Of a stretch of 64,000 nt of DNA, positions 32,925 through 42,083 are shown in pieces. The stretch is taken from positions 806,001 to 870,000 of the forward strand of contig NZ_JADIKI010000022.1 of assembly GCF_044904605.1 (NCBI RefSeq), written 5' to 3'. Made by a program: the position numbers and the translations under genes. Below the pieces are notes generated by a model. It did not search any database. It was not told the DNA's origin and was given only the letters and a program-made list of their open reading frames with translations. Positions within the stretch are counted from its first letter, which is position 1; the number at the start of each line of letters is the position of its first letter. Source of the stretch: Dyella_B humi. GTDB taxonomy: Bacteria; Pseudomonadota; Gammaproteobacteria; Xanthomonadales; Rhodanobacteraceae.

Positions 32925-33599
32925 ATGCGGACATTTAGCAGTACAGCACATTGCGAGACATTCCCTCTCGCCCCTGGGAAAAGCGAAGGAGTAGAGCAAG
33001 GTTTCGCGCTGTTGATGGCACTGATTTTTCTGCTTCTGATCAGCATGCTGGCTATCGTCGCATCCCAGCACGCCATGCTGCAGGAACGCATGGCGGGCAG
33101 CTTGCGCAATGCGCAACAAGCACGGATGAGCGCGGAAACGGCATTGCGTGGCGCGGAGTACAAATTGTGGTCGATGGCCGGCCGGCCCGGCGCCCGTCTG
33201 CATTGCCTGGAAAACGCGATTTCTCAGGACGGCTGCGTGATCTATCGCTCGTACGGCGCGCCTTATGCTGCGAACGGCGACGTGACCCGGTTCCAGTCGG
33301 TGCCGGGTTGGATACGCGGCATCGGCGTGGCATACAAGGGGCCTGCACATCGCGGCTATACGAACAACGCACAGTACCCCACGGCAGAGCTGGCGGAGGA
33401 TCCGGTCTACATCATCGAGGACCTAGGCAGCGAGCGGTCGCCTGGCGTAAGCGGTCTGCGTGAATCCGGCAACACTGGCCCGAATAATGGCGAGCAGGCC
33501 GGCGTCCATATCTATCGCATCACAGCGCGAGCCACGGGCGGCCATGCCAACGTGGTGAGCGTGGTGCAGAGTACCTTCGATGCACCGGCCGCGCGTTGA
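32925..33599 (+). CDS. pilX: Type IV pilus assembly protein PilX
   Basis: The product has 224 residues. A PilX N-terminal domain (EQGFALLMALIFLLLISML, then ASQHAMLQERMAGSLRN) starts near residue 24 after a longer than usual leader. The ATG at 32925 follows AAGGATGCAG. The 3' end overlaps pilY1 by 20 bases. It is part of the minor-pilin priming complex. Confidence 0.9.
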   Translation: MRTFSSTAHCETFPLAPGKSEGVEQGFALLMALIFLLLISMLAIVASQHAMLQERMAGSLRNAQQARMSAETALRGAEYKLWSMAGRPGARLHCLENAISQDGCVIYRSYGAPYAANGDVTRFQSVPGWIRGIGVAYKGPAHRGYTNNAQYPTAELAEDPVYIIEDLGSERSPGVSGLRESGNTGPNNGEQAGVHIYRITARATGGHANVVSVVQSTFDAPAAR

Positions 33600-35796
33600 A
33601 CTTCACTGCCTGCGGGTATGGCTGGCGTACATTGTCTTGCTATTGGTATGCACGATAAGCGCTGCGCAGACGAGTCTTCCCAGCACGGTCGAGCTGAGTC
33701 CTGTACCACTAGACCGCACGCAAGCCGTGCCTTCGCTGGCCGTGCTTGGCTTGAACAGCAACGTGCTGGGCAGCGGTGCGCTTGCGTTCCAGGGCGGCTA
33801 CGATCCGGCTGACTGGTCCGGCGTGCTGAAAGCGGTGGCCGTGAATGCTGATGGCGTGATTGACGGCACCGTATGGGATGCGGGCGCGTTGCTCACGGAT
33901 TCCGTCATCGCATCGCCTGCGGGGCGAACGATACTCAGTGCAAGCAGGAACGATGCTGGTTTGGTTACTGGCATGGCCTTCGAGTCCGCGGCGCCCTTTG
34001 ACGCAAGCGAAAAGCACGGGCTGACGTGGCCGGAAGTTGATGACGACATGCTGGGACCTCGCGTGGATTACCTGCGCGGTGTTCGCGTGCATGAACTCGA
34101 CGGTAGCATGCGCGCTCGCAGCAGCCTGCTCGGCGCCATCATCAACGCGCAGACGGTCTATGTGGGCTATCCCAGCGGCAACTACACCGATGCGTGGCCG
34201 AAGACCATTCGCGGTGCATCCGTGCCTGCGCCAGAGATAGCCCAAGGCGCGCAAAGCTACACGCAATTCGTCGAGAAACATGCCCAGCGCGCGCCGTTTC
34301 TTTATGTCGCCGCCAACGACGGCATGCTGCATGCCTTCCATGCGCCGGTTCCTACATGCAAAGCGGAAGACACGACCGGCCGCTGCACGGCTTACGACGG
34401 TGGCACGAATGCGGGCAGAGAAGCTTGGGCGTTCGTGCCGCGCGGTGTGTACGGTTATCTAGGCAACCTTACGCGTGCGCAGGATTTTCAGTTCCAACCG
34501 ACCGTGGACGCCACGCCGGTCACGCGCGACGTATTTTTCAGCGAACACGGCAAGCACGAATGGCACACCTTGCTGGTGGGCGGTTTGCGGCTCGGTGGTC
34601 GCGGCGTGTATGCGCTCGATATCACCGACCCCACGGCAGCGAGCGAAGCCTTTCCCGAGCGCACAGTACTGTGGGAATTCGACGCCGATGCGCCACCCGG
34701 CACTTCGTTGGCAGGTAGTGCGTACAATCCGGCCGATCTCGGCTACATCTACGGGCAACCCGCCATTGCGCGCTTGGCGAACGGTCGCTGGGCCGTGTTG
34801 ATTCCGACCAGCTATTTCGCAGATTGCGGCAAGCCGGACAGGCCTCTCCGTTGCGAAGAAACATCCGGCACACCACCTGGCTATAGCGCGCTGTTCGTGC
34901 TGGATGCGCAGACCGGCGCGGTAATCGCGGAGCTCAAAACACCCGACGGCGTGATGAGCAATGGACTCACCACACCGGTGCTTGGCGACTACGACAACGA
35001 TCAGGTCGACGACGTGGCGTTTGCTGGGGATCTTGCCGGCAACCTGTGGCGCTTCGATCTATCCGCACCGAATCCCGCGGAATGGAAAGTGTCGCTGGCA
35101 TATCGGCCGGCCGAGCAAGCGGTCCAACCGATTACGGTGATGCCGCGACTCTTTCCGGACCCGGGCACGAATCGCTTTATCGTCGTGTTCGGTACAGGCA
35201 AATATCTGGGAACCGGTGACAAGACCGATACCACTGTGCAATCGATCTACGGCATTCGCAACAAAGTTGATGATGCAGGGAAACCCGTTACCGTCACGCA
35301 AGACAGCCTGCAGGCGCAAACATTGAGCGAAACAACGGTCGCCGATTCTTCTGGTTCCGGCGACAGCGCGACCTTGCGCAGCCTCACTTCGAATCCGGTG
35401 CCGATGAAAGCCGGCGGTTGGCAGATCGATCTTAGGATCATCGCAGGCGAACGTGTCGTCGCCACACCCACCGCATTGTTCAACACCAACACGGTGCTGG
35501 TCAGCACGCTGATCCCAAACGGCGACCATCCGTATGGCTCCGTCCTCGCCATCGATGCAGCCACGGGCGGAGCGCGATCGATCATCGCGTTCGGCGGCGC
35601 TTCGTATGCAGGCGCGCTGGTGGAAAGCCCGCAACTCACCGGCACGCTGCCGTTAGCCATGCGCCTGGGCGGCGGCAAGCTGATCCTGCCCGGCGTGAAA
35701 CTGAAAGGAGGGAACGGGAGCCTGGATATACCGCTTTCCCTCGATAGCCCGTTATGGCGTCGCCGTTCCTGGACGGTACTGACGCCCGATTCCTGA
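33580..35796 (+). CDS. pilY1: Short PilY1-type pilus tip/biogenesis protein
   Basis: The product has 738 residues. A signal peptide (about 1-28) is followed by a short N-terminal region and then the Neisseria-PilC/PilY1 beta-propeller (FLYVAANDGMLHAFHA, WAFVPRGVYGYL, HTLLVGGLRLGGRGVYALD). The calcium-binding loop is D470-Y-D472-N-D474-Q-V-D477-D478. PilY1 proteins are usually over 1000 residues with an N-terminal von Willebrand A domain, which is absent here. It promotes pilus extension and adhesion from the pilus tip. The ATG lies 20 bases inside pilX. The frame is intact, so this is a short form rather than a broken gene. Confidence 0.9.
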   Translation: MHRPRVELHCLRVWLAYIVLLLVCTISAAQTSLPSTVELSPVPLDRTQAVPSLAVLGLNSNVLGSGALAFQGGYDPADWSGVLKAVAVNADGVIDGTVWDAGALLTDSVIASPAGRTILSASRNDAGLVTGMAFESAAPFDASEKHGLTWPEVDDDMLGPRVDYLRGVRVHELDGSMRARSSLLGAIINAQTVYVGYPSGNYTDAWPKTIRGASVPAPEIAQGAQSYTQFVEKHAQRAPFLYVAANDGMLHAFHAPVPTCKAEDTTGRCTAYDGGTNAGREAWAFVPRGVYGYLGNLTRAQDFQFQPTVDATPVTRDVFFSEHGKHEWHTLLVGGLRLGGRGVYALDITDPTAASEAFPERTVLWEFDADAPPGTSLAGSAYNPADLGYIYGQPAIARLANGRWAVLIPTSYFADCGKPDRPLRCEETSGTPPGYSALFVLDAQTGAVIAELKTPDGVMSNGLTTPVLGDYDNDQVDDVAFAGDLAGNLWRFDLSAPNPAEWKVSLAYRPAEQAVQPITVMPRLFPDPGTNRFIVVFGTGKYLGTGDKTDTTVQSIYGIRNKVDDAGKPVTVTQDSLQAQTLSETTVADSSGSGDSATLRSLTSNPVPMKAGGWQIDLRIIAGERVVATPTALFNTNTVLVSTLIPNGDHPYGSVLAIDAATGGARSIIAFGGASYAGALVESPQLTGTLPLAMRLGGGKLILPGVKLKGGNGSLDIPLSLDSPLWRRRSWTVLTPDS

Positions 35797-35806
35797 GGAG
35801 ACAGCG

Positions 35807-36226
35807 ATGGAACGCTCGCGTGGATTCACCTTGATCGAACTCATCGTGGTGCTCGGCATTGCTGCGATATTGGCTGCGCTCGCAGCGCAATCGTATACGC
35901 GCTACGCATTTCGCTCGCGCCGTGCGGATGCGCAGCAGATGTTGCTGGCGATCGCCCAGGCGCAGGAGCGTTGGTACGCCACCTACAACCGTTATGCGGA
36001 TGACTTGGGTAAGTTGGGGTATGACGACCCGGCGCTATCGCAGCATGGGTACTACCGCCTCGTGCTGAGTGGGGTCGATGACGCGGCGCAAGGCTTTGTT
36101 GCGACGGCGATGCCGGTTGATCGTCAGGTAGGCGATGTGTGTGGGAGTCTTTCCATCGACAACGCTGGGCGGAAGTTGCCGGGTGGGGAGGATATGGACG
36201 TGAATGCTAACGGGAAGTGTTGGTAA
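35807..36226 (+). CDS. pilE: Type IV pilus minor pilin PilE
   Basis: The product has 139 residues with prepilin signal RG|FTLIELIVVLGIAAILAALA (cleavage after Gly6, Glu at +5) and a short globular domain with QAQERWYATYNRYADDL. The C-terminal Cys pair (VCGSLSIDN...GKCW) forms the D-loop disulphide. GAGGAGACAGCG precedes the ATG. Last gene of the cluster; a minor pilin rather than the major subunit, by its context. Confidence 0.92.
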   Translation: MERSRGFTLIELIVVLGIAAILAALAAQSYTRYAFRSRRADAQQMLLAIAQAQERWYATYNRYADDLGKLGYDDPALSQHGYYRLVLSGVDDAAQGFVATAMPVDRQVGDVCGSLSIDNAGRKLPGGEDMDVNANGKCW

Positions 36227-36298
36227 GTGCCCACCGTCTTCCGGCCTCCGCTTATTGCTGTCCAGGGAAGCCCACGGCGTTCAAAGTAGCGAGAAACG

Positions 36299-36440
36299 GC
36301 TCCCTCCCCTGCTTGCAGGGGAACATCCTTGATCTTCTTCTCCTGCAAGCAGGAGAAGGTGGGGTGGGGTGAGTACTTGCCTCAGACTTTCCCGCAAGTG
36401 TTCACCCCCCCTGTCCTCCCCCTGCTTGCAGAGGGAGGAA
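36299..36440. repeat. Compound stem-loop repeat, copy 2
   Basis: Outer palindromic arms (CTCCCCTGCTTGCAGGGG, an inserted TCTCCTGCAAGCAGGAGA, and CCTCCCCCTGCTTGCAGAGGG) surround the core GGGGTGGGGTGAGTACTTGCCT...TTTCCCGCAAGTGTTCACCCCC at 36361-36407. The core matches copy 1 (14109-14155) nearly base for base. It separates the convergent pilE and recD genes. Confidence 0.85.
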
Positions 36441-36469
36441 CCACTTAGGAAGCTGCGCGCAAGTCATCG

Positions 36470-38437
36470 TCATCCGCGCGCCACAAGCCTCTCCCCCAAC
36501 CCTGAATACCGCCGCGTCCGTTGCGCAAGCGCCTGTTCGATCGCCGTAGGCGTGCCGATCACGCTCAGCCATCGCCGTGCACGCGTGATACCGGTGTACA
36601 GCAACTCCCGCGTAAGAATGGCCGGCGCATCATCCGGCAGTACCAAGGCGGTGTGTTCGAATTCGGAACCTTGCGACTTGTGCACCGTCATCGCATAGAC
36701 GGTTTCCACTTCACCGAGGCGCGAAGGCAGCACGCAACGCACTTGCGCATCGTCATCTTGTGGTGCCGTGGATGACGCACCGCGCGTAACCGGAAACGCT
36801 ACGTACAAACGACGCGCGCCATCGGGCCCGAGCATGCGCAGGGTGATGCCGACGTCGCCGTTCATCAGGCCCAGGCTGTAATCGTTACGGGTCACCATCA
36901 CCGGCCGGCCCTCGTACCAGCCGCGGTCGGTTTCGATCAAACCTGCATTGAGCAACGCGGCGGCGATGTCGCGATTCAGGCGCTCGATGCCGGAAGGTCC
37001 CTGGCGCACGGCACACAGCACCTGAAAACGGTTGAAGGCTTCCAGCACCTCGTGTCCCCAACGGCGGTAATGCGCGTCATCAGCGTTGAGGGCAGGGCGG
37101 TGTTGCCGCAATTGTTCCAGATAGAAGCGAAAACCCTGCGGCTGATCGCTCGCATCCTGAGCAGCAAATCGATCGAGTTGCCCGTCGATGGCCCACGCCA
37201 CATCAGTGATGCCGGAAGGCATCCAGACAATATTGCTTGATGGCGAATCCAGCAAAACGTTCACCGTCGCTGAGTCGCCCGCGTTCACCGCAGCCGCCAA
37301 ACGACCAATACCGCTCGCGGCGTCGAAACGGTGGCTACTGCGTAGCATGGCGATGTGTTGGTCGAGCGGTTGCGCATCGTCGCGGATGAAAGCGGAGACA
37401 TCATCGCCGGTTGCATCGCGCACCCATTCGGCAGTGGCTGGGTTGTAGCCACCTTGCTCAGCGCGACGACCCAGCTCGCCGAGCACCGCGCCGGCTTCCA
37501 CCGATGCGAGCTGGTCCTTGTCGCCGATTAAGATCAGGCGCGCCTGTGGCGGCAAGGCATTCAACACGGCCGCCATCATTTCCAGGTCGATCATCGAGGC
37601 TTCGTCAATCACCAGCACGTCCACGTGCAAGGGATGCCGATGGTCGTATGTATAGCGTCGACTGTCCGGCCGCGCGCCGAGCAGACGATGCAGGGTTTCT
37701 ACTTCCAGCGGAATGGCTGCGCGCACGTGTTCCTGCACGTCGAGCAAGGCGATCTGCCGTGCGATGGAGGTATTCAATCGCGCGGCAGCCTTGCCGGTCG
37801 GTGCGGCCAGGCGAATGCGCAGCGGCGTATCGTGTTGGCGCAGATGCAAGGTCTGCAGCAGGCCGAGCAGGCGTACCACGGTGGTGGTTTTGCCCGTGCC
37901 CGGCCCACCAGTGATCACGCTGAACGCGCCGCGCGCTGCGAGTGCGCAGGCCACGCGTGGCCAATGGATGGTTCCGGTGCTGTGTGCGGGAAACAGTCGT
38001 TGCAATTCATCATGCAGTGCGACGGCAGGCAGCATGCCCTCGCTTAGCCGCGTGGTGATGCCTGTCGCTATGCGGCATTCGTAATTCCAATAACGGCGCA
38101 GGTACAGCCGATGTCGATCTAGCACCAACGGAGCGTGCTCCGGCAGGCCATCGGCCTGCGCCAGCAGGCGCGATGTCGGCATCGGTGCGGTGGAGAGTAA
38201 TTCTAGCCACGAAGCCGGCCATTCCTGTTTCACCGCCAATACATCCAACGCGTGCAGATCCAGGCAGGGATGGCCGTCGCCCAGTTGTCGGCTCGCCAGC
38301 GCCACCAACAACAGCAAGGACGATTCAGCAGCTGGATCGCACTCTGCGATAAAACGCGCAAAGGCCAGGTCCAGCGGTCGTAGCACGCGCCGCGTCACCG
38401 CTTCGGCCAGCATCGCGAGCATGGCGTCAGGCGACAT
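36470..38437 (-). CDS. recD: Exodeoxyribonuclease V alpha subunit RecD
   Basis: The product has 655 residues, a superfamily 1B helicase. Walker A is ITGGPGTGKTTT (Gly177-Thr184 core) and Walker B is VLVIDEASMIDL. The late motif (VYAMTVHKSQGSEFEHTALVLP) and TRAR near the C-terminus are also clear. RecD is the fast 5'-3' motor of RecBCD, which processes double-strand breaks and degrades foreign DNA. The ATG at 38437 overlaps the recB stop by 11 bases. It is the last gene of the recC-recB-recD operon. Confidence 0.95.
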   Translation of the reverse strand: MSPDAMLAMLAEAVTRRVLRPLDLAFARFIAECDPAAESSLLLLVALASRQLGDGHPCLDLHALDVLAVKQEWPASWLELLSTAPMPTSRLLAQADGLPEHAPLVLDRHRLYLRRYWNYECRIATGITTRLSEGMLPAVALHDELQRLFPAHSTGTIHWPRVACALAARGAFSVITGGPGTGKTTTVVRLLGLLQTLHLRQHDTPLRIRLAAPTGKAAARLNTSIARQIALLDVQEHVRAAIPLEVETLHRLLGARPDSRRYTYDHRHPLHVDVLVIDEASMIDLEMMAAVLNALPPQARLILIGDKDQLASVEAGAVLGELGRRAEQGGYNPATAEWVRDATGDDVSAFIRDDAQPLDQHIAMLRSSHRFDAASGIGRLAAAVNAGDSATVNVLLDSPSSNIVWMPSGITDVAWAIDGQLDRFAAQDASDQPQGFRFYLEQLRQHRPALNADDAHYRRWGHEVLEAFNRFQVLCAVRQGPSGIERLNRDIAAALLNAGLIETDRGWYEGRPVMVTRNDYSLGLMNGDVGITLRMLGPDGARRLYVAFPVTRGASSTAPQDDDAQVRCVLPSRLGEVETVYAMTVHKSQGSEFEHTALVLPDDAPAILTRELLYTGITRARRWLSVIGTPTAIEQALAQRTRRYSGLGERLVARG

Positions 38438-41400
38438 GCGTATGCGACTCCTGCGCGAATAGGCGATCCATCGCGTCAATCAACGCACGCGGCAGGCGCT
38501 CCACGTGCACGCCATGCCCAGTCTGATCGATGCCACGCAGATACAGATACAGCACGCCGCCAATGTGGCGCTCGTAGTCATATCCCGGCAGACGTGCGCG
38601 CAACAAGCGATGCAAGGCCAGCGTGTAGATGGCGTATTGCAGATCGTAGCGAGCTTGCAGTGCCGATTCCCGCATGGCAGCGGGTGTATACGCGCTGGCC
38701 GTTTCACCGAGCCAGTTGGATTTGTAGTCGAGCACGTAGTAGCGGCCTTGTTGCTCGACGATCAGGTCAATAAAGCCCTTGAGCATGCCGTTGACACGAT
38801 TGGCTGGCAGCGTTGGGCGCGGCAGCCCATCCAACGTATGACGGGTGACGAGCTGATCGAGCTGCTGCGTATCGACGCGATGCGCTTCGAACCAAAATTC
38901 CAGCTCTGCCTGATAGCGTGCGCGGTCGGCCAGTTGCGCGAGCGCCAGCGTGTTGCCGTCGGGCAGTGTCAGCGGCGTATGCAATAGCGCCGGCAGCCAC
39001 TGGCTGAGTGGCGATATCCACATTTGCCAGCCGCGTCGTTGGCAGCGGCGTGCGATCTGTCGCTCCAGTTCAGTCGTGTCATCGGCTACAGCCGCGAAGC
39101 CGGTTTCGGCGATCCACTCCAGCAGATCGTGCAGGAAGGTGCCGGCTTCCGCGCCGCGCGGAAAAGCGTGCATGCCGTAGTCGATGGCGGCAGCCGTCCA
39201 TTCGATGGATTCGCGCGCGGCCTCGGTCAGTACATCTTGTGTGGCCGTTTCGGGCGCGACTTGCCTCGTCGACTCGCCTTCACCGTGCGTAAGCGCACTG
39301 TAGCTGGCTATCCACCATGGCTCGGGTGCGGGTAGGGTATAGACGCGCGCCTGCCGTTCGCCATGCGGACGACGCGGCGGGCGATAGATGTGCACGCTCG
39401 CCGGTTCGATGGCCACATGCACCTGGATATCGGGCGAATCGCCGCGCAAGGCTTCCACACGCGACAGCAGATCGGCAGGCTCGATGAGGTCGCCGCCTGA
39501 TAGCACGTAGCCGAAAGCGGAACGATGCAATCCTGCTGCACGGCTCTGTCCCTCGGTGACGCACGCCACGCCCAGCCAGCAAGCGTGCTCGGCGCGCGTA
39601 AGTGCCACGTACAGCAGGCGCAGATCTTCCTGCAGGCGTTCGCGCGCGATGCGGATTTTTGCGTCGTCATTCGGCACTAGGTCGATCCATGCCTGGCCTT
39701 GATCGTCGTGCCATGCTTGCACGCTGCCCCTGGGCGCGTCCTGAAAACGGCTGACGAACGGCAGCATCACCACCGGATATTGCAGGCCCTTGGATTTGTG
39801 GACGGTGATGACTTTCACTAAGTCGGCTTCGCTCTCCAGCCGCACCACTTGTTCTTCGGTGGTTTCCGCATCGCCTTCGTCGGCGCGCGCGATCTGTGCG
39901 GCCAAGTAGCGGATCAAGGCATATTCGCCATCGAGGTTCGCTGCTGCATGTTGCAGCAATTCCGCCAGGTGCTGCAGATTGGTCAGCGCGCGTTCGCCGT
40001 TGGGTTTGGCGAGCAAGCGCGCGGGCAGATCGAACGCATGCAGCAGGTTGTGCAGCATGGCGAGCACACCGTGCCGTTGCCATATGCCTTGTAGTTCGCG
40101 AAACCGTTCGCCGCACCATTCCCAATAGGCTTCGTCGTGATTGAGGCGATCCAGCTCCGCCAGGCTGCGTTCCATGGTGGCGCTGGCCAGTGCCGCGCGC
40201 ATGGCGCGATCGGAAGCCGGCATGGCGCTGGCCTGCAGCCATAGCAGCACATGGGGTGCTTCTTCGGCCGCGTAGATCGATTCGCTTTCCGAGAGGTAGA
40301 CGCTGCTCACGCCGCGTTGCCGAAGCGCCGAGCGGATGCTGGCGGCTTCTCGACGGTTGCGCACCAGGATGGCGATATCGCGCGGACGCAGCGCCGTATG
40401 CGCGTCATGTTCATCGATAAATGCACAGCGTCCGGCGTGCGCGGCTTCGAGCCATTCGACGATGCTTGATGAAGCATGTGCGGCGACTGTTTCCATGTAT
40501 GCACCGACGCTTATCGGCTTGTCGCTCGGAAAAACTGCCATCTGGATGGCGGCGACGGGCTGACCGTCATAAACCAGGCGACGTTTCGCACCAGCGGCAA
40601 GAATGGGCTGAAACGGCAGGCCATGCCCGCCATGGCCGAACGCGAACGCGCCCAACGGCCATCGATCGGCATGCCGGAACACGCAGTTCACCGCATCGAC
40701 CAGTGGCGACGTGGAACGGTAATTGGTGGTCAGCGTCCAGGTAGGTGATTGCGCTTGTTCGCGTGCCGCAAGGTAGGTGTGGATGTCCGCGCCGCGAAAG
40801 CCATAGATCGCCTGCTTCGGATCGCCGATCAGCAGCAGTCCGGTGTCGGGCCGATCCGCATAGATGCGCTGAAAGATGCGCCATTGCAGCGGATCGGTAT
40901 CCTGGAATTCGTCGATCAGCGCAAGCGGATATTGCGCGGCGATGGTATCGGCCAGTTGCGTGCCATGCGGACCCTGCAAGACCGCATCGAGCTGACGCAG
41001 CATGTCGTCGAAGCCCGGGCGCGCCTGGCGTTCGCGAATCTGATCGATGCGCGCGGCGATCCACGGAATGGCATGTGCGAGCAGCAGCGGTGCAAGCGGC
41101 GGTTCGGCTTCGCAGATATCGAGCAGTTGCTGGATGGCTTCGAACGTGGGATGCGTCGGCGAAGCGTTGCCCTTGCTGACCGCGCTGTCCAGCTTCGCCT
41201 GGGTATAGCGCGCGAGCGTGGCATTATCGATATCCGCGCCACTGGCCCATTCGCGTAGCGCGGGCAATTCGCGTTCCACGCTCTTCGGGATGTAGATATT
41301 GTTCTTCAGCGCCTTGGCCTGCACGGCGGTGCGGATCATGGCTTCGATCGCATCGGCATCATCCAGCCACAGGGCGCGAGCGGTTTGCTCGGCCTGCCGT

Positions 41401-42083
41401 CGCGGGGCCTGATGCTGGCGCAATGCTTCGGCAAGATCGTCCATCGGCGGCAGCGGGCGCCCCTGTATGCGCACACGCTGCACGGATTGACGCAGCAAAG
41501 GCCGCATCACGCGTTGCAAGGTTGGCGGACTGCGCCATTGCGTAGCGATGCAGGCTGCATCGATTTCATCGAGCGGTGCGTAGAAGCGGCGCCAGTAATC
41601 GCGCACGGCCTCGGCAAGGCGCGCGTTTTCATCCGCCACTTCGTCGATCGCCTCGCTGCCTTCGAAGGCGTGTTGCGCCAGCATGCGCTGGCTCCAGCCA
41701 TGGATGGTGTAGATGGCCGCCTCGTCCATCCATTGCGCCGCCAGGTCCAACTGACGCGCCGCGGCTGCGCGTTCGTCGGTATTCGGATATTCGGAGATCA
41801 GGCGTTGCAGGAAGTCGTCCGCTTCGTGCTGGCCGCGAAATGCTGCTGCCGCAGTGGCCAGGCGTTCGCGAATGCGTTCGCGCAATTCCGCTGTGGCGGC
41901 ACGCGTAAACGTCACCACCAGAATCTGCGCAGGCAGTTGCGCCGGCTGACCGCCGTGGCCCAGCACCAGCCGCAGATATAACGCTGCCAGCGTCCAGGTT
42001 TTGCCGGTGCCGGCACTGGCTTCGATCAGGCGAATGCCTTGCAGCGGCAGGTGCAGGGGATCGAGTGGTGCGGTCGTACTCAT
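38427..42083 (-). CDS. recB: Exodeoxyribonuclease V beta subunit RecB
   Basis: The product has 1218 residues. Walker A (EASAGTGKTWTL) begins near residue 21. The UvrD-like helicase motifs include LALIDEFQDTDPLQW and KVITVHKSKGLQYPVV. The C-terminal nuclease domain has GFIDLIVEQQGRYYVLDYKSNW, whose Asp, Asp and Lys are the metal-binding and catalytic residues. It supplies the 3'-5' motor and the nuclease of RecBCD. The ATG at 42083 overlaps the recC stop in ATGA; a longer frame to 42194 lies inside recC and is not used. Confidence 0.96.
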   Translation of the reverse strand: MSTTAPLDPLHLPLQGIRLIEASAGTGKTWTLAALYLRLVLGHGGQPAQLPAQILVVTFTRAATAELRERIRERLATAAAAFRGQHEADDFLQRLISEYPNTDERAAAARQLDLAAQWMDEAAIYTIHGWSQRMLAQHAFEGSEAIDEVADENARLAEAVRDYWRRFYAPLDEIDAACIATQWRSPPTLQRVMRPLLRQSVQRVRIQGRPLPPMDDLAEALRQHQAPRRQAEQTARALWLDDADAIEAMIRTAVQAKALKNNIYIPKSVERELPALREWASGADIDNATLARYTQAKLDSAVSKGNASPTHPTFEAIQQLLDICEAEPPLAPLLLAHAIPWIAARIDQIRERQARPGFDDMLRQLDAVLQGPHGTQLADTIAAQYPLALIDEFQDTDPLQWRIFQRIYADRPDTGLLLIGDPKQAIYGFRGADIHTYLAAREQAQSPTWTLTTNYRSTSPLVDAVNCVFRHADRWPLGAFAFGHGGHGLPFQPILAAGAKRRLVYDGQPVAAIQMAVFPSDKPISVGAYMETVAAHASSSIVEWLEAAHAGRCAFIDEHDAHTALRPRDIAILVRNRREAASIRSALRQRGVSSVYLSESESIYAAEEAPHVLLWLQASAMPASDRAMRAALASATMERSLAELDRLNHDEAYWEWCGERFRELQGIWQRHGVLAMLHNLLHAFDLPARLLAKPNGERALTNLQHLAELLQHAAANLDGEYALIRYLAAQIARADEGDAETTEEQVVRLESEADLVKVITVHKSKGLQYPVVMLPFVSRFQDAPRGSVQAWHDDQGQAWIDLVPNDDAKIRIARERLQEDLRLLYVALTRAEHACWLGVACVTEGQSRAAGLHRSAFGYVLSGGDLIEPADLLSRVEALRGDSPDIQVHVAIEPASVHIYRPPRRPHGERQARVYTLPAPEPWWIASYSALTHGEGESTRQVAPETATQDVLTEAARESIEWTAAAIDYGMHAFPRGAEAGTFLHDLLEWIAETGFAAVADDTTELERQIARRCQRRGWQMWISPLSQWLPALLHTPLTLPDGNTLALAQLADRARYQAELEFWFEAHRVDTQQLDQLVTRHTLDGLPRPTLPANRVNGMLKGFIDLIVEQQGRYYVLDYKSNWLGETASAYTPAAMRESALQARYDLQYAIYTLALHRLLRARLPGYDYERHIGGVLYLYLRGIDQTGHGVHVERLPRALIDAMDRLFAQESHTHVA

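Noticed and set aside
33580..35796. PilY1 as a truncated or frameshifted gene
   Set aside because: The frame is intact with its own signal peptide and start overlapping pilX; upstream pilX and pilW frames show no von Willebrand-domain remnant.
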